Positions 16,582-24,062 of a DNA stretch of 57,000 bases are shown in pieces. Numbering within the stretch: the first letter of the stretch is position 1; every line of letters starts with the position of its first letter. The translations under genes were made by a program, and so were the position numbers. The notes beneath the pieces are model-generated. The model did no database searches. It was not told the DNA's origin and saw nothing but the letters and a program-made list of their open reading frames with translations. The stretch comes from Actinospica durhamensis (GTDB lineage Bacteria; Actinomycetota; Actinomycetes; Streptomycetales; Catenulisporaceae), in contig NZ_JAGSOG010000022.1 of the NCBI RefSeq assembly GCF_018139695.1, forward strand, positions 1 to 57,000. Reading direction: 5' to 3'.

Positions 16582-19160
16582 GGGATCTCCTTGGGGTGGG
16601 GAAGGGTGAACAGGTCGTCACCGGGTCCGTCGAGGACGCGGTGCAGCGCCAGCAGGACGCCGGCGGCGCCGCTGGACAGATCGGCGCTGAAGCGCGCGGT
16701 TTGCGAGCCGAGGAAGCGGACGCCGCGGGTGTGCGGGATCGCGTACTTCACCAGCCCGGTCGCGAAGCGTACGGCGGTGTCGCGGTCCGCGGCGTCGCCG
16801 GTCGCGTCGGCGTGCTCGGTCAGGAACCAGGTCAGTCCGGCCAGTCCCTCGTAGAGCCCGGCCTCCTTCGTGCACGACGACACACCGGCGCCCGCGACGA
16901 GCGGGGGCAGCGCGGCGGCGAGGCGCTCGTCCGGGCCGGCGGCGAGATAGTGCGTCAGTACCGAGGCGACGCCCGCGGCCCCGGTGGCGAGGAACGGCAT
17001 GGCCCGCTTGACCACGGCGTTGTCCGCGATCGAGCGTGAGCCGTCGTCCAGGACGAACGTCCGGTCGAGCTCCTCGTACAGCAGCCGTAGCCCGGCCGCC
17101 CGGTAGCGCTCCTCGCCCGTCGCATCCGAGAGCTGATGGAGGAACAGGGCCAGCCCGGACCGGCCGTGCAGCAGGCCGCGCGCGTCGTGCTCGCCGATGG
17201 CCGGGCGCACGTCCTCGAGTGCGAGGATCGCCTCGCCCGCGGCTGCGGCGCGCTCGAGGTGGCGCGCGTCCCGGCTGAGCCGGTGCAGGGCGAGCCAGGT
17301 CAGGCCCACTCCGGCCCGGCCGCCCGCCAGCGTGGCGCAGGACGCGGTGAGCGGATGATCGTCGGCACCCTGAGTCAGGTCGATCGCCTCGTCGAGGTGC
17401 CCGAGCGCGGCGAGCACGCGCGCGATTCCGGCGGTGCCGACGTTCAGGCCCGGCGGGAGTTCCTCGCGCAGAGCGAGCGCGTCGCGCCGCAGCCGCTTCT
17501 CGATCAGCTCGGGTATCGGCACGCCGGCCCGGTGCAGGGCGTGCACGACCCCTGCGGTCCCGTACGCCACGCACACCGTGTTGGTGCCGAACGCCTGCGG
17601 GGGCGGCGGGAAGACCCAGTCGGGCCGGTCGGTGTCCGCCGTCGCGAGCAGCCCGGCCGCCGTGTCGGCAGCGAGTCTGCGCAGGCAGCCCAGCGGATCG
17701 GCGTCTACGTCCTCGGGCGACGGGAGGCCGCTGGAGCCTGCGTCGGTGTCAGTGCGGTGGAACGCCGTCGCCCGCGCCCACAGGTCGGCCGGCGGCATGG
17801 CCGAGGCCGCGAGATCGTGGCGCAGCATCGCGACGTTGCCGGGGGCGCGTTCGGCGACGTCGTGGAAGGGTGCGAGGAACGCCAGGGCGATCGCGGCGGC
17901 GCCGTAGCGGTCCGTCAGCAGCGGATCGGGGTTCTCCCGACGCAGCGCGGCCGGCGGAGCGAATCCCGGAGTGCCGAGTCTTACCGGCGGGCCGTCCGTC
18001 GCCGAGGCCGTCTCGAAATCGACCAGCCTGGCTTCACCGGTCGCGGTGACGATGAGGTTGCCGGGGCTCAGGTCGCCGAAGCACAGGCCGAGCGCGTGCA
18101 GCCGGTCCAGGGACGCGTCGAGGCTGCGCAGCACACCCCGTGCGCGGGCGAAGTAGGCCTCGTACTGCTCGGCCGTCCTTCCCGCCCTGACCAGCGCGGA
18201 CGAACGGCTGATCCAGGTGCGCAGCGGGTCGCCCTCGACGAACTCGGTGACCAGGAAGTCGTGCTCCCACTCGGTGAACAGCTCCACCGGCTCGGGGCAG
18301 GTCCCGGGCGCCGCCGCGTGCACGGCATTGAGCATCTCGTACTCGTGACGCAGCCGGTCCTGGGCGCTCGATCCCGTGCCGAGGTGGCCGTTGTGGGCGC
18401 GCGCCTCCTTGATGAACACGAGCCTGCCGCTGCGGGTGTCGCGCGCCTTGTACGTGCCGCCCGCGTTGCTCGGCTGCAGCGCGCCGACGATCTCGTAGTG
18501 GCGGATCAGGATCGAGCCCTCGTGCGCCGCCGGCTCCTCGGCCACGAACGGGTCGGTGATCCCGTCGGGCAGCACGAAGTAGGGCTGGCGCTGGTCGACG
18601 GCCTCGCGTCCCGAGCCGTCGAGCACGAGACCCTGCCGGGTGCCGTCGGCGAGCAGCCTGGACCGTCCGCCGAACGCGCCGAAGCGGTAGTGCACGGTCC
18701 GCGATTCGCCGAAACGGCGGTCGGAGAGCACGTACGGCCCGTCCTCCTCGCGCAGTGCCTCGGCGAGTGTCTCGAGCAGCAGCCGCGCCGTCTCGGTGTC
18801 CGGCGGATAGATCGCGCAGAACTTTCCGGCCTGGGCGCGGTGACCGTGTTTGTGATGCACGATCAGGAAGAAAAGCCTGGCGGACAGATGCTTGAACGGC
18901 ACCCGCTGCGCGAAACAGATCTCCGCGACGGTGTCCAGCACCTGCGGCGCACGCTCCAGTTGCGCAGAGACATGAATCTTCCAGCCCTGAGGCACATGCG
19001 GAGCTTCCGGGCGGCTCCACATCGTCCAGACGTCCCGGGCGGTGCTCTGCCAGCCGGGCGGGACGAGGGTGGGTGCGTAGCGCGGACCGGGGTCGGCCGC
19101 GCTCGCGAGCGGCGCGTAGTACTCGTCGCCCGCGAGCGTGTAAGCCAGAGTGTTGATCAC
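16578..19160 (-). CDS. Class III lanthipeptide synthetase (LanKC-type)
   Basis: The 860-residue protein has the three LanKC parts. A phosphoSer/Thr lyase occupies about 1-205. A Ser/Thr-kinase-like domain spans about 220-480, with Lys in VFIKEAR (251), catalytic Asp in FGDLSPGN (363) and metal Asp in VDFET (381). A LanC-like cyclase spans about 525-850 with repeated GxxG motifs (YGTAGV, GTAGIA, LLHGRSG, YEGLAG, SGAAGV). The zinc ligands of LanC/LanL (WCYG and CHG) are replaced by FLATG and LYEG, which makes it class III rather than class IV. It phosphorylates and eliminates Ser/Thr in the precursors and cyclises Cys onto the dehydro residues. The GTG start lies 12 bases after precursor 1, and its stop overlaps precursor 2. 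No dedicated transporter or protease is adjacent. Confidence 0.92.
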   Translation of the reverse strand: MINTLAYTLAGDEYYAPLASAADPGPRYAPTLVPPGWQSTARDVWTMWSRPEAPHVPQGWKIHVSAQLERAPQVLDTVAEICFAQRVPFKHLSARLFFLIVHHKHGHRAQAGKFCAIYPPDTETARLLLETLAEALREEDGPYVLSDRRFGESRTVHYRFGAFGGRSRLLADGTRQGLVLDGSGREAVDQRQPYFVLPDGITDPFVAEEPAAHEGSILIRHYEIVGALQPSNAGGTYKARDTRSGRLVFIKEARAHNGHLGTGSSAQDRLRHEYEMLNAVHAAAPGTCPEPVELFTEWEHDFLVTEFVEGDPLRTWISRSSALVRAGRTAEQYEAYFARARGVLRSLDASLDRLHALGLCFGDLSPGNLIVTATGEARLVDFETASATDGPPVRLGTPGFAPPAALRRENPDPLLTDRYGAAAIALAFLAPFHDVAERAPGNVAMLRHDLAASAMPPADLWARATAFHRTDTDAGSSGLPSPEDVDADPLGCLRRLAADTAAGLLATADTDRPDWVFPPPPQAFGTNTVCVAYGTAGVVHALHRAGVPIPELIEKRLRRDALALREELPPGLNVGTAGIARVLAALGHLDEAIDLTQGADDHPLTASCATLAGGRAGVGLTWLALHRLSRDARHLERAAAAGEAILALEDVRPAIGEHDARGLLHGRSGLALFLHQLSDATGEERYRAAGLRLLYEELDRTFVLDDGSRSIADNAVVKRAMPFLATGAAGVASVLTHYLAAGPDERLAAALPPLVAGAGVSSCTKEAGLYEGLAGLTWFLTEHADATGDAADRDTAVRFATGLVKYAIPHTRGVRFLGSQTARFSADLSSGAAGVLLALHRVLDGPGDDLFTLPHPKEIP

Positions 19161-19172
19161 CGGGAAGGCTGC

Positions 19173-19283
19173 TCAGTACCCGACGGTGATGGTGCTCGCG
19201 TAGATGCTGAAGCAGGGGAACAGATCGGGGTACGCCTCGGCCTGGTCGGCTTCGAGCTGCTGGAGGGCGAGAATCCGGGTCAT
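19173..19283 (-). CDS. Class III-type lanthipeptide precursor 1 (36 residues)
   Basis: This peptide is also too short for usual gene calling. It begins MTRILALQQLEADQAEAY and ends with the core-like FPCFSIYASTITVGY. The leader shares ILALQ(Q/K)LEA with the second precursor, matching the class III leader motif. The core carries one Cys followed by two Ser and two Thr; again the Cys comes first. AGGTGG lies six bases before the ATG and overlaps one arm of an upstream hairpin. The gene is 12 bases ahead of the synthetase on the same strand, so precursor 1, synthetase and precursor 2 form one operon. Confidence 0.85.
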   Translation of the reverse strand: MTRILALQQLEADQAEAYPDLFPCFSIYASTITVGY

Positions 19284-19292
19284 GAATGGCCA

Positions 19293-19328
19293 CCTGTGTC
19301 TCGTTCGACGGCTGGGACGAGACACAGG
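19293..19328 (-). promoter_or_regulatory. Perfect 12-bp hairpin over the precursor-1 ribosome site
   Basis: In the transcribed direction CCTGTGTCTCGT pairs perfectly with ACGAGACACAGG across a 12-base loop. The last bases of the right arm (AGG) belong to the AGGTGG ribosome site of the precursor, which starts ten bases later. The stem could hide the site, act as an operator, or end transcription from the phosphorylase-like gene upstream. There is no T-run, which argues against a simple terminator. Confidence 0.6.
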
Positions 19329-19404
19329 GTAGGAATACGCGGTTCGAATTCCATTTGCCGCCGGTATATTTCGGGTTATGCCAGCAGGCCCGGCGGCCTG
19401 GAAC

Positions 19405-20616
19405 CTAGCCGAGGTCGCCGGATCCCGGTGCGTACTGCTTCTGCAGCGCCGCCAAGGACGAGCCGGTGAGCGTGTGTGTGGTGCCGGCGCCGTCGGTGTA
19501 CGTCACGTTCGTCACCGGGGTCACGTTGTAATAGGCCTGGTCGGCGATGAGATATCCGGCCATGTGCGCGTTGGCGACCGGGCTCAGATCGGCGATCGTG
19601 GTCGGCGCGGGGTCGACCCGGGCAGGCAGGTGCGTGACGATGTACCGGGTCACGGTCGCGGCGCGGACCGTCGCCAGAACATTGTCATAGGCGTTCGGAT
19701 ACCACGGGGTGTCCGAGATGCCGCGCACCAGGATCCACGGCGTTCCGGTCGTCGCGTTCGCGAATCCGAAACCGATCGCCTCGTTGTCCTCGGCATCGGT
19801 CTGGTAGAGCAGGTTCTGGGCGGCGATCCAGCTCAGCGGCTCGGTCCAGACCTCGGCGTCGCCGATCGCCCCCACGACGGTCTTGTTCGTGACCGTGCCC
19901 TTCGCGGCCGGGTTGCCGGTGGCGTCGGCGATCGACGTCGTCCCGAGCAGGCCGGACGCGCGGGACCCGAGGGTGGCGAGCTGCAGCGGTGCGGCGAGCG
20001 CTTCGAGCCGGGCCCAGTTCGGGTCCACGGGATGGCTCGTCGAGGTGTAGGTCGACGCGTCCGCCGGCGTCGGGTACTGGTTGTCGTACTTCTGCACGAC
20101 GGCGCCCGCGATGGTGCCGTGCGGAGGGGTGTGGATCTCCATGGAGTTGTCCTGGCCCTGCCAGCCGCCGTCGTGGTAGTGGATCGCCTCCTTGTCGACG
20201 ATCAGCCCGCTCAGCACCACGTCGCCCACGTTGATCCGGGAGTTCTCGGCCCCGGCGGTGCCGGACATGATCGTCGCGCGGGGATGGAAGACGGTGTCCA
20301 GGAGATAGGTGGCCAGTTCGGCGCCGGGGTCGTCCTCGCCGCCGGCCACGTCGACGACCGGCACGCCGCTCATGAAGCCGATCCAGTAGGTGTAGTTGCC
20401 GATGACCCTGGAGTGCGTCGAGGTCATCCGGGAAAGGATCGCCGCCTGCTCGTTCGGAGTGGCGTCGACGATGCCGATCGGCGCGGGGAAGTGCCGGGCC
20501 GCGGGCGCGGCCGCCGCGGCGGAGCCCGGGGCGGCCAAGGCCGCGGCCATCACGGCCGTGGCGCACGCGAGGGAACCGAGTGTTCTGGGCGTTGCTCGCC
20601 GTCGCGAAGCAGGCAT
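19405..20616 (-). CDS. Secreted nucleoside phosphorylase/nucleosidase-fold protein
   Basis: The 403-residue protein has a signal peptide (RRRATPRTLG, hydrophobic core, AAAAAPAA cleavage region). It then shows the PNP/MTA-SAH nucleosidase fold: PIGIVDATPNEQAAIL at the start, VPVVDVAGGEDDPGAELATYLL, INVGDVVLSG, and near the end NEAIGFGFANAT with WILVRGISD. In this superfamily these strands bind ribose, phosphate and the base. Secreted members occur in Streptomyces and may salvage extracellular nucleosides; the substrate is not known. It precedes the lan operon on the same strand by 121 bases. I see no evidence that it acts in that pathway. Confidence 0.8.
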   Translation of the reverse strand: MPASRRRATPRTLGSLACATAVMAAALAAPGSAAAAAPAARHFPAPIGIVDATPNEQAAILSRMTSTHSRVIGNYTYWIGFMSGVPVVDVAGGEDDPGAELATYLLDTVFHPRATIMSGTAGAENSRINVGDVVLSGLIVDKEAIHYHDGGWQGQDNSMEIHTPPHGTIAGAVVQKYDNQYPTPADASTYTSTSHPVDPNWARLEALAAPLQLATLGSRASGLLGTTSIADATGNPAAKGTVTNKTVVGAIGDAEVWTEPLSWIAAQNLLYQTDAEDNEAIGFGFANATTGTPWILVRGISDTPWYPNAYDNVLATVRAATVTRYIVTHLPARVDPAPTTIADLSPVANAHMAGYLIADQAYYNVTPVTNVTYTDGAGTTHTLTGSSLAALQKQYAPGSGDLG

Positions 20617-20774
20617 GGCGCTCCTTCTCTTTCTGTCTTGTGGTGCAGATCAAAGGTGGAATATCGATGGCCGCTCATCATGCCGGAGCGGGTACGGATC
20701 GAATCGCGCCCCTGCGACGGAGTTCCCCTTTTCCACTCGAAGGAGTGGCGCCGGACCTGCCGATCGGAGAGCCC

Positions 20775-20799
20775 CGCCCCGGCCGGCCCGGCCGGGGCG
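20775..20799. terminator. GC-rich 12-bp inverted repeat before the arabinan regulon
   Basis: CGCCCCGGCCGG and CCGGCCGGGGCG form a 12-bp repeat with a one-base centre. It directly abuts the TTGACG promoter at 20800. It may insulate that promoter from upstream transcription or bind a protein. Confidence 0.4.
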
Positions 20800-20854
20800 T
20801 TGACGCGGCCCGGCGACTGGGCTACAGTCCCGCCCATGCTCAATCGTTAGAGCA
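20800..20854 (+). promoter_or_regulatory. Sigma-70-type promoter with LacI operator O1
   Basis: TTGACG (20800-20805), 17 bases, then TACAGT (20823-20828) make a near-consensus actinobacterial housekeeping promoter. The predicted start point is near 20835. At once downstream is TGCTCAATCGTTAGAGCA (20837-20854), a palindrome with the central CG typical of LacI-family operators. This suits repression of the lacI gene at 21272 by its own product. Confidence 0.75.
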
Positions 20855-20912
20855 CTTCGAGACCTTCACGAAACATCCCCGATCGGCTCTATGGGGGTTC
20901 GCGGTCGACGAG

Positions 20913-20932
20913 TTGCTCAATCGATTCAGCGA
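20913..20932 (+). promoter_or_regulatory. Second LacI-type operator O2
   Basis: TTGCTCAATCGATTCAGCGA is a near-palindrome with central CG. It shares TGCTCAATCG with O1, 76 bases upstream. A third inverted half-site (CGATTGAGCA) lies inside the lacI coding start near 21287. The spacing would allow looping. Confidence 0.6.
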
Positions 20933-20972
20933 AGTTGGTCGCAGCGGCGCGGCACACACTGGAGGTGCGGTC

Positions 20973-21257
20973 ATGAGCTTGGATCCGGTACGGCGACGAG
21001 ACCCGCACGCACGGGGCACCTCGTTTCGCACCTCGTTTCGCACCTCGTTTCGCACCTCGTCTGGCACCTCCGCGGACCCCGCGCACCCCGCGGCCGGCCC
21101 GGTGGCCCGCACAGCGGCCCGTCCCTCGGCCCGTACCCAGGTCCGCGACACGCCGGTGATCCCGGCGCACGCGCTGCCCGGCTCGACCGCCACCGCGTCC
21201 GGCTGCTCGCCCGGTGCGGCGGATTGCCCGCCCGCACCGCCGACCGCTAGCCTGTAA
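20973..21257 (+). CDS. Small repeat-containing ORF upstream of lacI
   Basis: The ORF encodes 94 residues from an ATG with a strong GGAGG site seven bases upstream. Its stop lies inside the AAGGA sequence that serves lacI, 15 bases before that gene. The N-terminal half contains a run of GTSFRTSFRTSFRTSSGTS encoded by a 12-base tandem repeat. The rest is rich in Ala, Pro and Arg with two Cys near the end. No known family is recognised. It sits between operator O2 and lacI on the same transcript and may be a leader ORF or a small protein. A non-coding leader is the alternative. Confidence 0.4.
   Translation: MSLDPVRRRDPHARGTSFRTSFRTSFRTSSGTSADPAHPAAGPVARTAARPSARTQVRDTPVIPAHALPGSTATASGCSPGAADCPPAPPTASL
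21016..21070 (+). repeat. 12-base tandem repeat, about 4.6 copies
   Basis: GCACCTCGTTTC occurs three times in perfect tandem (21016-21051). A variant GCACCTCGTCTG and a partial GCACCTC follow. The repeat is in frame with the small ORF and gives the SFRT peptide repeat. Its length could vary by slippage without breaking the frame. Confidence 0.85.
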
Positions 21258-21271
21258 GGACACTCACTCCG

Positions 21272-22408
21272 ATGTCACCGGTGAAACGATTGAGCACTCC
21301 GCCCAAGCAGCCCCCGTCGAAGAGCACTGCCGCGGGCCGCGCCCCTGTCACCCTGCGCGACATCGCCTCGGTGGTCGGGGTCTCGCCGAGCGCGGTCTCG
21401 ATGGCCCTGGCGGACCACCCGAGGATCGGGCGGGCGACCAAGGACGCGGTGCGCACCGCGGCGCGCGAGCTCGGCTACGTGGCCAACTCGGCCGGGCGGG
21501 CGCTGCGGGCCGGGCGGGCCACCGCGGTCGCGGTCGTGGTGCCCAACACGGCGCAGCACGTGTTCGGACACCCCTACTTCATGCACCTGCTGGTGGGCGT
21601 GACCAGCTCGGCCAACGCGCATGACAGCGGGCTGCTGGTCTCCACCAACCCGGATCAGAGCCATGAGGTGGCCGCGTACGACCGGATCCTGCGGTCGCAG
21701 ACCGCGGCCGGGGCGATCATCGCGTCGGCGGCTTCGAACGACGCGAACGTCAGCCGCATGGTCGACACCGGGCTCCCGGTGGTGCTGGTCGGGCGCTACC
21801 CGCACCTGCCGCAGGCCGTCTCGGTCGGCGTGGACGACCACGCCGGAGCGGCCGCCGTCACCCGCCACCTCGTTGCGGACCACGGGCTGCGGCGGATCGG
21901 GCACATCAGCGGTCCGCTGGAGCACCAGACCGCGCTCGACCGGTACGAGGGCTTCCGGGCCGCGCTCGCCGAGTGCGCCGAACCGTGCGCGCACACGCTG
22001 GCGATCGGCGACTTCAGCGAGGAGGCCGGGCGGGCCGGCGCCGCGCAGCTGCTCGACGGCATGTCGGACCTGCAGGCGATCTTCGCCGCGAACGACGAGA
22101 TGGCCTACGGCGCGCTGCTCGAACTGCGCTCGCGCGGACTGCGCGTGCCGCAGGACATCGCGCTGGTCGGCTACGACGACTTCGGCGTCTCCCGGCTGAC
22201 CTCGCCGGCGCTGACCACCGTCAGGGTGCCGGCCGAGCAGCTCGGGCTGCACGCGGCGGACCGGCTGTTCGACCTCATCGACGGCGTGGCCGGCGAAGTG
22301 ACGCACACCGAGCTGCCGACCGAGCTCGTCGTCCGCGAATCCTGCGGCGAACACCCGGCGCCGACGGCGGCGCCGACGGTGACCGGAACCACGGCCGCCA
22401 CCGGCTGA
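21272..22408 (+). CDS. LacI-family transcriptional repressor (arabinan regulon)
   Basis: The protein has 378 residues with an N-terminal LacI helix-turn-helix (VTLRDIASVVGVSPSAVSMALADHPRIG) and hinge. A periplasmic-binding-type sensor domain spans about 80-350 (VAVVVPNT, IIASAASND, VGVDDHAGAAAVTRHL, IFAANDEMAYGALLELR, LVGYDDFGVSRL). It most likely binds an arabinose-containing sugar as inducer and represses the importer and glycosidases that follow. Candidate operators lie upstream in its own promoter. It is separated by 274 non-coding bases, C-rich and without a clear promoter, from the binding-protein gene. Confidence 0.92.
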   Translation: MSPVKRLSTPPKQPPSKSTAAGRAPVTLRDIASVVGVSPSAVSMALADHPRIGRATKDAVRTAARELGYVANSAGRALRAGRATAVAVVVPNTAQHVFGHPYFMHLLVGVTSSANAHDSGLLVSTNPDQSHEVAAYDRILRSQTAAGAIIASAASNDANVSRMVDTGLPVVLVGRYPHLPQAVSVGVDDHAGAAAVTRHLVADHGLRRIGHISGPLEHQTALDRYEGFRAALAECAEPCAHTLAIGDFSEEAGRAGAAQLLDGMSDLQAIFAANDEMAYGALLELRSRGLRVPQDIALVGYDDFGVSRLTSPALTTVRVPAEQLGLHAADRLFDLIDGVAGEVTHTELPTELVVRESCGEHPAPTAAPTVTGTTAATG

Positions 22409-22682
22409 CGCGGCCTCAGGCCACCGCCTGCACCGCACCTTCTCCACCTCCGCACCCCTCGACTCACCGAGCCCGACTCACCGAGCCGCCGCGACCGGCG
22501 ACCACCCCTCGGCATGCCCCGCCATGCCCTCGGCGCGGCCGGCCGCCCACCCGAACCTTCCCTCGCGCACCACCGGAATCACCAGCACACCGGCAAGGCA
22601 GCACCACAGCACCTCGGGAACACATCACCAGGCACCTCGATCGCCGCGGATCCCCGCCCCATAAACAAGGAGTTTGATTTCC

Positions 22683-23978
22683 ATGTACTCAGTTCGTCGA
22701 CGCGGGCGCGTGCGCGCCACGGCCGCCCTCGCGGCCCTCACGGCCCTCACGGCCGCGACGCTGGCCGGCTGTGGCAACAACGGCGTGGCGAGCACATCGA
22801 GCGGCGGGGTGGTCCAGCTGACCATGCTGACCGGATTCACCGGGCCGGACGAGGCCTCCTACCAGGCGCTGGTCGCCGAATTCAACCAGACCCACCCGAA
22901 GATCCACGTCACCATGAGCGTCGAGCCCTGGGCCACCGTCGCGCAGAAGCTGCCCGAGTCCTGGGCCACCGGGCAGGGTCCGGACCTTGCCACGCCGAGC
23001 TCGGACCCGGGCTCGATCTTCAACTACATCAGCACCAACTCGGTGCTCCCGCTCGACGACGCCACCGGCACCGGTACCGACCAGATCGACGCCGCGGCGT
23101 TCCCGAGCTCGGTGCGCAACGCCTTCACCGTCAACGGGAAGCTGTACGCGGTGCCCGCGAACAACGCCACCCTCGTCCTGTACTACAACAAGGACATGTT
23201 CACGGCCGCCGGGATCACGGCGGCGCCCACCACCGAGGCCGAGTTCATCGCCGACGCGAAGAAGCTCACGCTGAGCTCCGGCGGCAAGACCACGCAGTAC
23301 GGATTGTCCCTGGCCGACAACAACACCATCCAGATGTGGCCGGTGCTGCAGTGGATGAGCGGCGGCGACATCGTCGGCGCGAACGGCTGCGCGGACGTGA
23401 ACGACGCGGCCAGCATCGCGGCACTGACCCAGTGGAGCCAGCTGGTCATCCAGAACCACATCAGCCCGGTCGGCCAGGCCGGCGCGGACGCCGACACGCT
23501 CTTCTCCTCGAAGAAGGCCGCGATGGAGATCAACGGCCCGTGGGCGGCCGCGGGCTACAAGTCGGCGGGCATCAACCTCGGCATGGTGACCATACCCGTC
23601 GGCTCGGCCGGCCAGGTCACCCTCGCCTCCACCGTGCCGCTGATGATCGAGCGCACCACCCCGCACGCGGCCGAGGCCGAGCAGTTCCTGGCCTGGTACA
23701 CCGGCAAGACCGCGCAGGCCAAGTTCTCCGAGATCTCCGGCTTCCCGCCGGCCCGCACCGACCTCGGCAGCTCCGTCTCGGGCAACGCCACCGTCTCCCT
23801 GTTCGCCTCCGAGCTGCCCTACGCCCGGCTCTACCTGGCCGGACAGTCCAAGGCCACCAGCATCGACAGCGACGTGTACGTGCCGATGATCCAGCAGATC
23901 GAGCGCGGGGCGAACGTGCAGTCCGCCACGAACTCCGCCGCCCAGCAGATCGACAAGCTGACCGGCTGCACCAGCTGA
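22683..23978 (+). CDS. ABC sugar importer, solute-binding lipoprotein
   Basis: The 431-residue extracellular family 1 binding protein has a lipoprotein signal peptide ending in LAGC (lipobox, Cys about 24). The mature part has VQLTMLTGFTGPDEASYQALV, YAVPANNATLVLYYNKDMF and MEINGPWAAAGYKSAGINLGM, as usual for CUT1 oligosaccharide binders. ATG 22683 is chosen, with AAGGAG ten bases upstream; an in-frame TTG nine bases earlier is less likely. It is followed by two permease genes without an ATPase gene, so a shared MsiK-like ATPase encoded elsewhere is expected. Context suggests arabino-oligosaccharides as ligand. Confidence 0.93.
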   Translation: MYSVRRRGRVRATAALAALTALTAATLAGCGNNGVASTSSGGVVQLTMLTGFTGPDEASYQALVAEFNQTHPKIHVTMSVEPWATVAQKLPESWATGQGPDLATPSSDPGSIFNYISTNSVLPLDDATGTGTDQIDAAAFPSSVRNAFTVNGKLYAVPANNATLVLYYNKDMFTAAGITAAPTTEAEFIADAKKLTLSSGGKTTQYGLSLADNNTIQMWPVLQWMSGGDIVGANGCADVNDAASIAALTQWSQLVIQNHISPVGQAGADADTLFSSKKAAMEINGPWAAAGYKSAGINLGMVTIPVGSAGQVTLASTVPLMIERTTPHAAEAEQFLAWYTGKTAQAKFSEISGFPPARTDLGSSVSGNATVSLFASELPYARLYLAGQSKATSIDSDVYVPMIQQIERGANVQSATNSAAQQIDKLTGCTS

Positions 23979-24062
23979 CCCCGGCTCCCGGGCGGCGGGT
24001 GCCCCGTCCCCGCCGCCCGGGCCCGGCCGAGTGCGTGATCCGAGACCGGAGGAATTCGTCCC

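Noticed and set aside
16578-19160. Synthetase as class IV LanL
   Set aside because: The cyclase domain lacks the Cys-Cys-His zinc ligands; the expected CHG position reads YEG.
19293-19328. Hairpin as a simple terminator of the phosphorylase-like gene
   Set aside because: There is no T-run, and the right arm merges with the ribosome site of the next gene; a regulatory role is at least as likely, so it was listed as regulatory.
17136-19469. A 777-codon plus-strand frame over the lanthipeptide synthetase
   Set aside because: The opposite strand has kinase and cyclase motifs in order; this frame has none and no ribosome site.
19378-20850. A 490-codon plus-strand frame over the phosphorylase-like gene
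   Set aside because: The minus-strand protein has a signal peptide and conserved fold motifs; the plus frame is a compositional shadow.
21016-21070. Short regular repeats considered as a CRISPR remnant
   Set aside because: The 12-base units are directly adjacent without spacers, are in frame in an ORF, and there are no cas genes.
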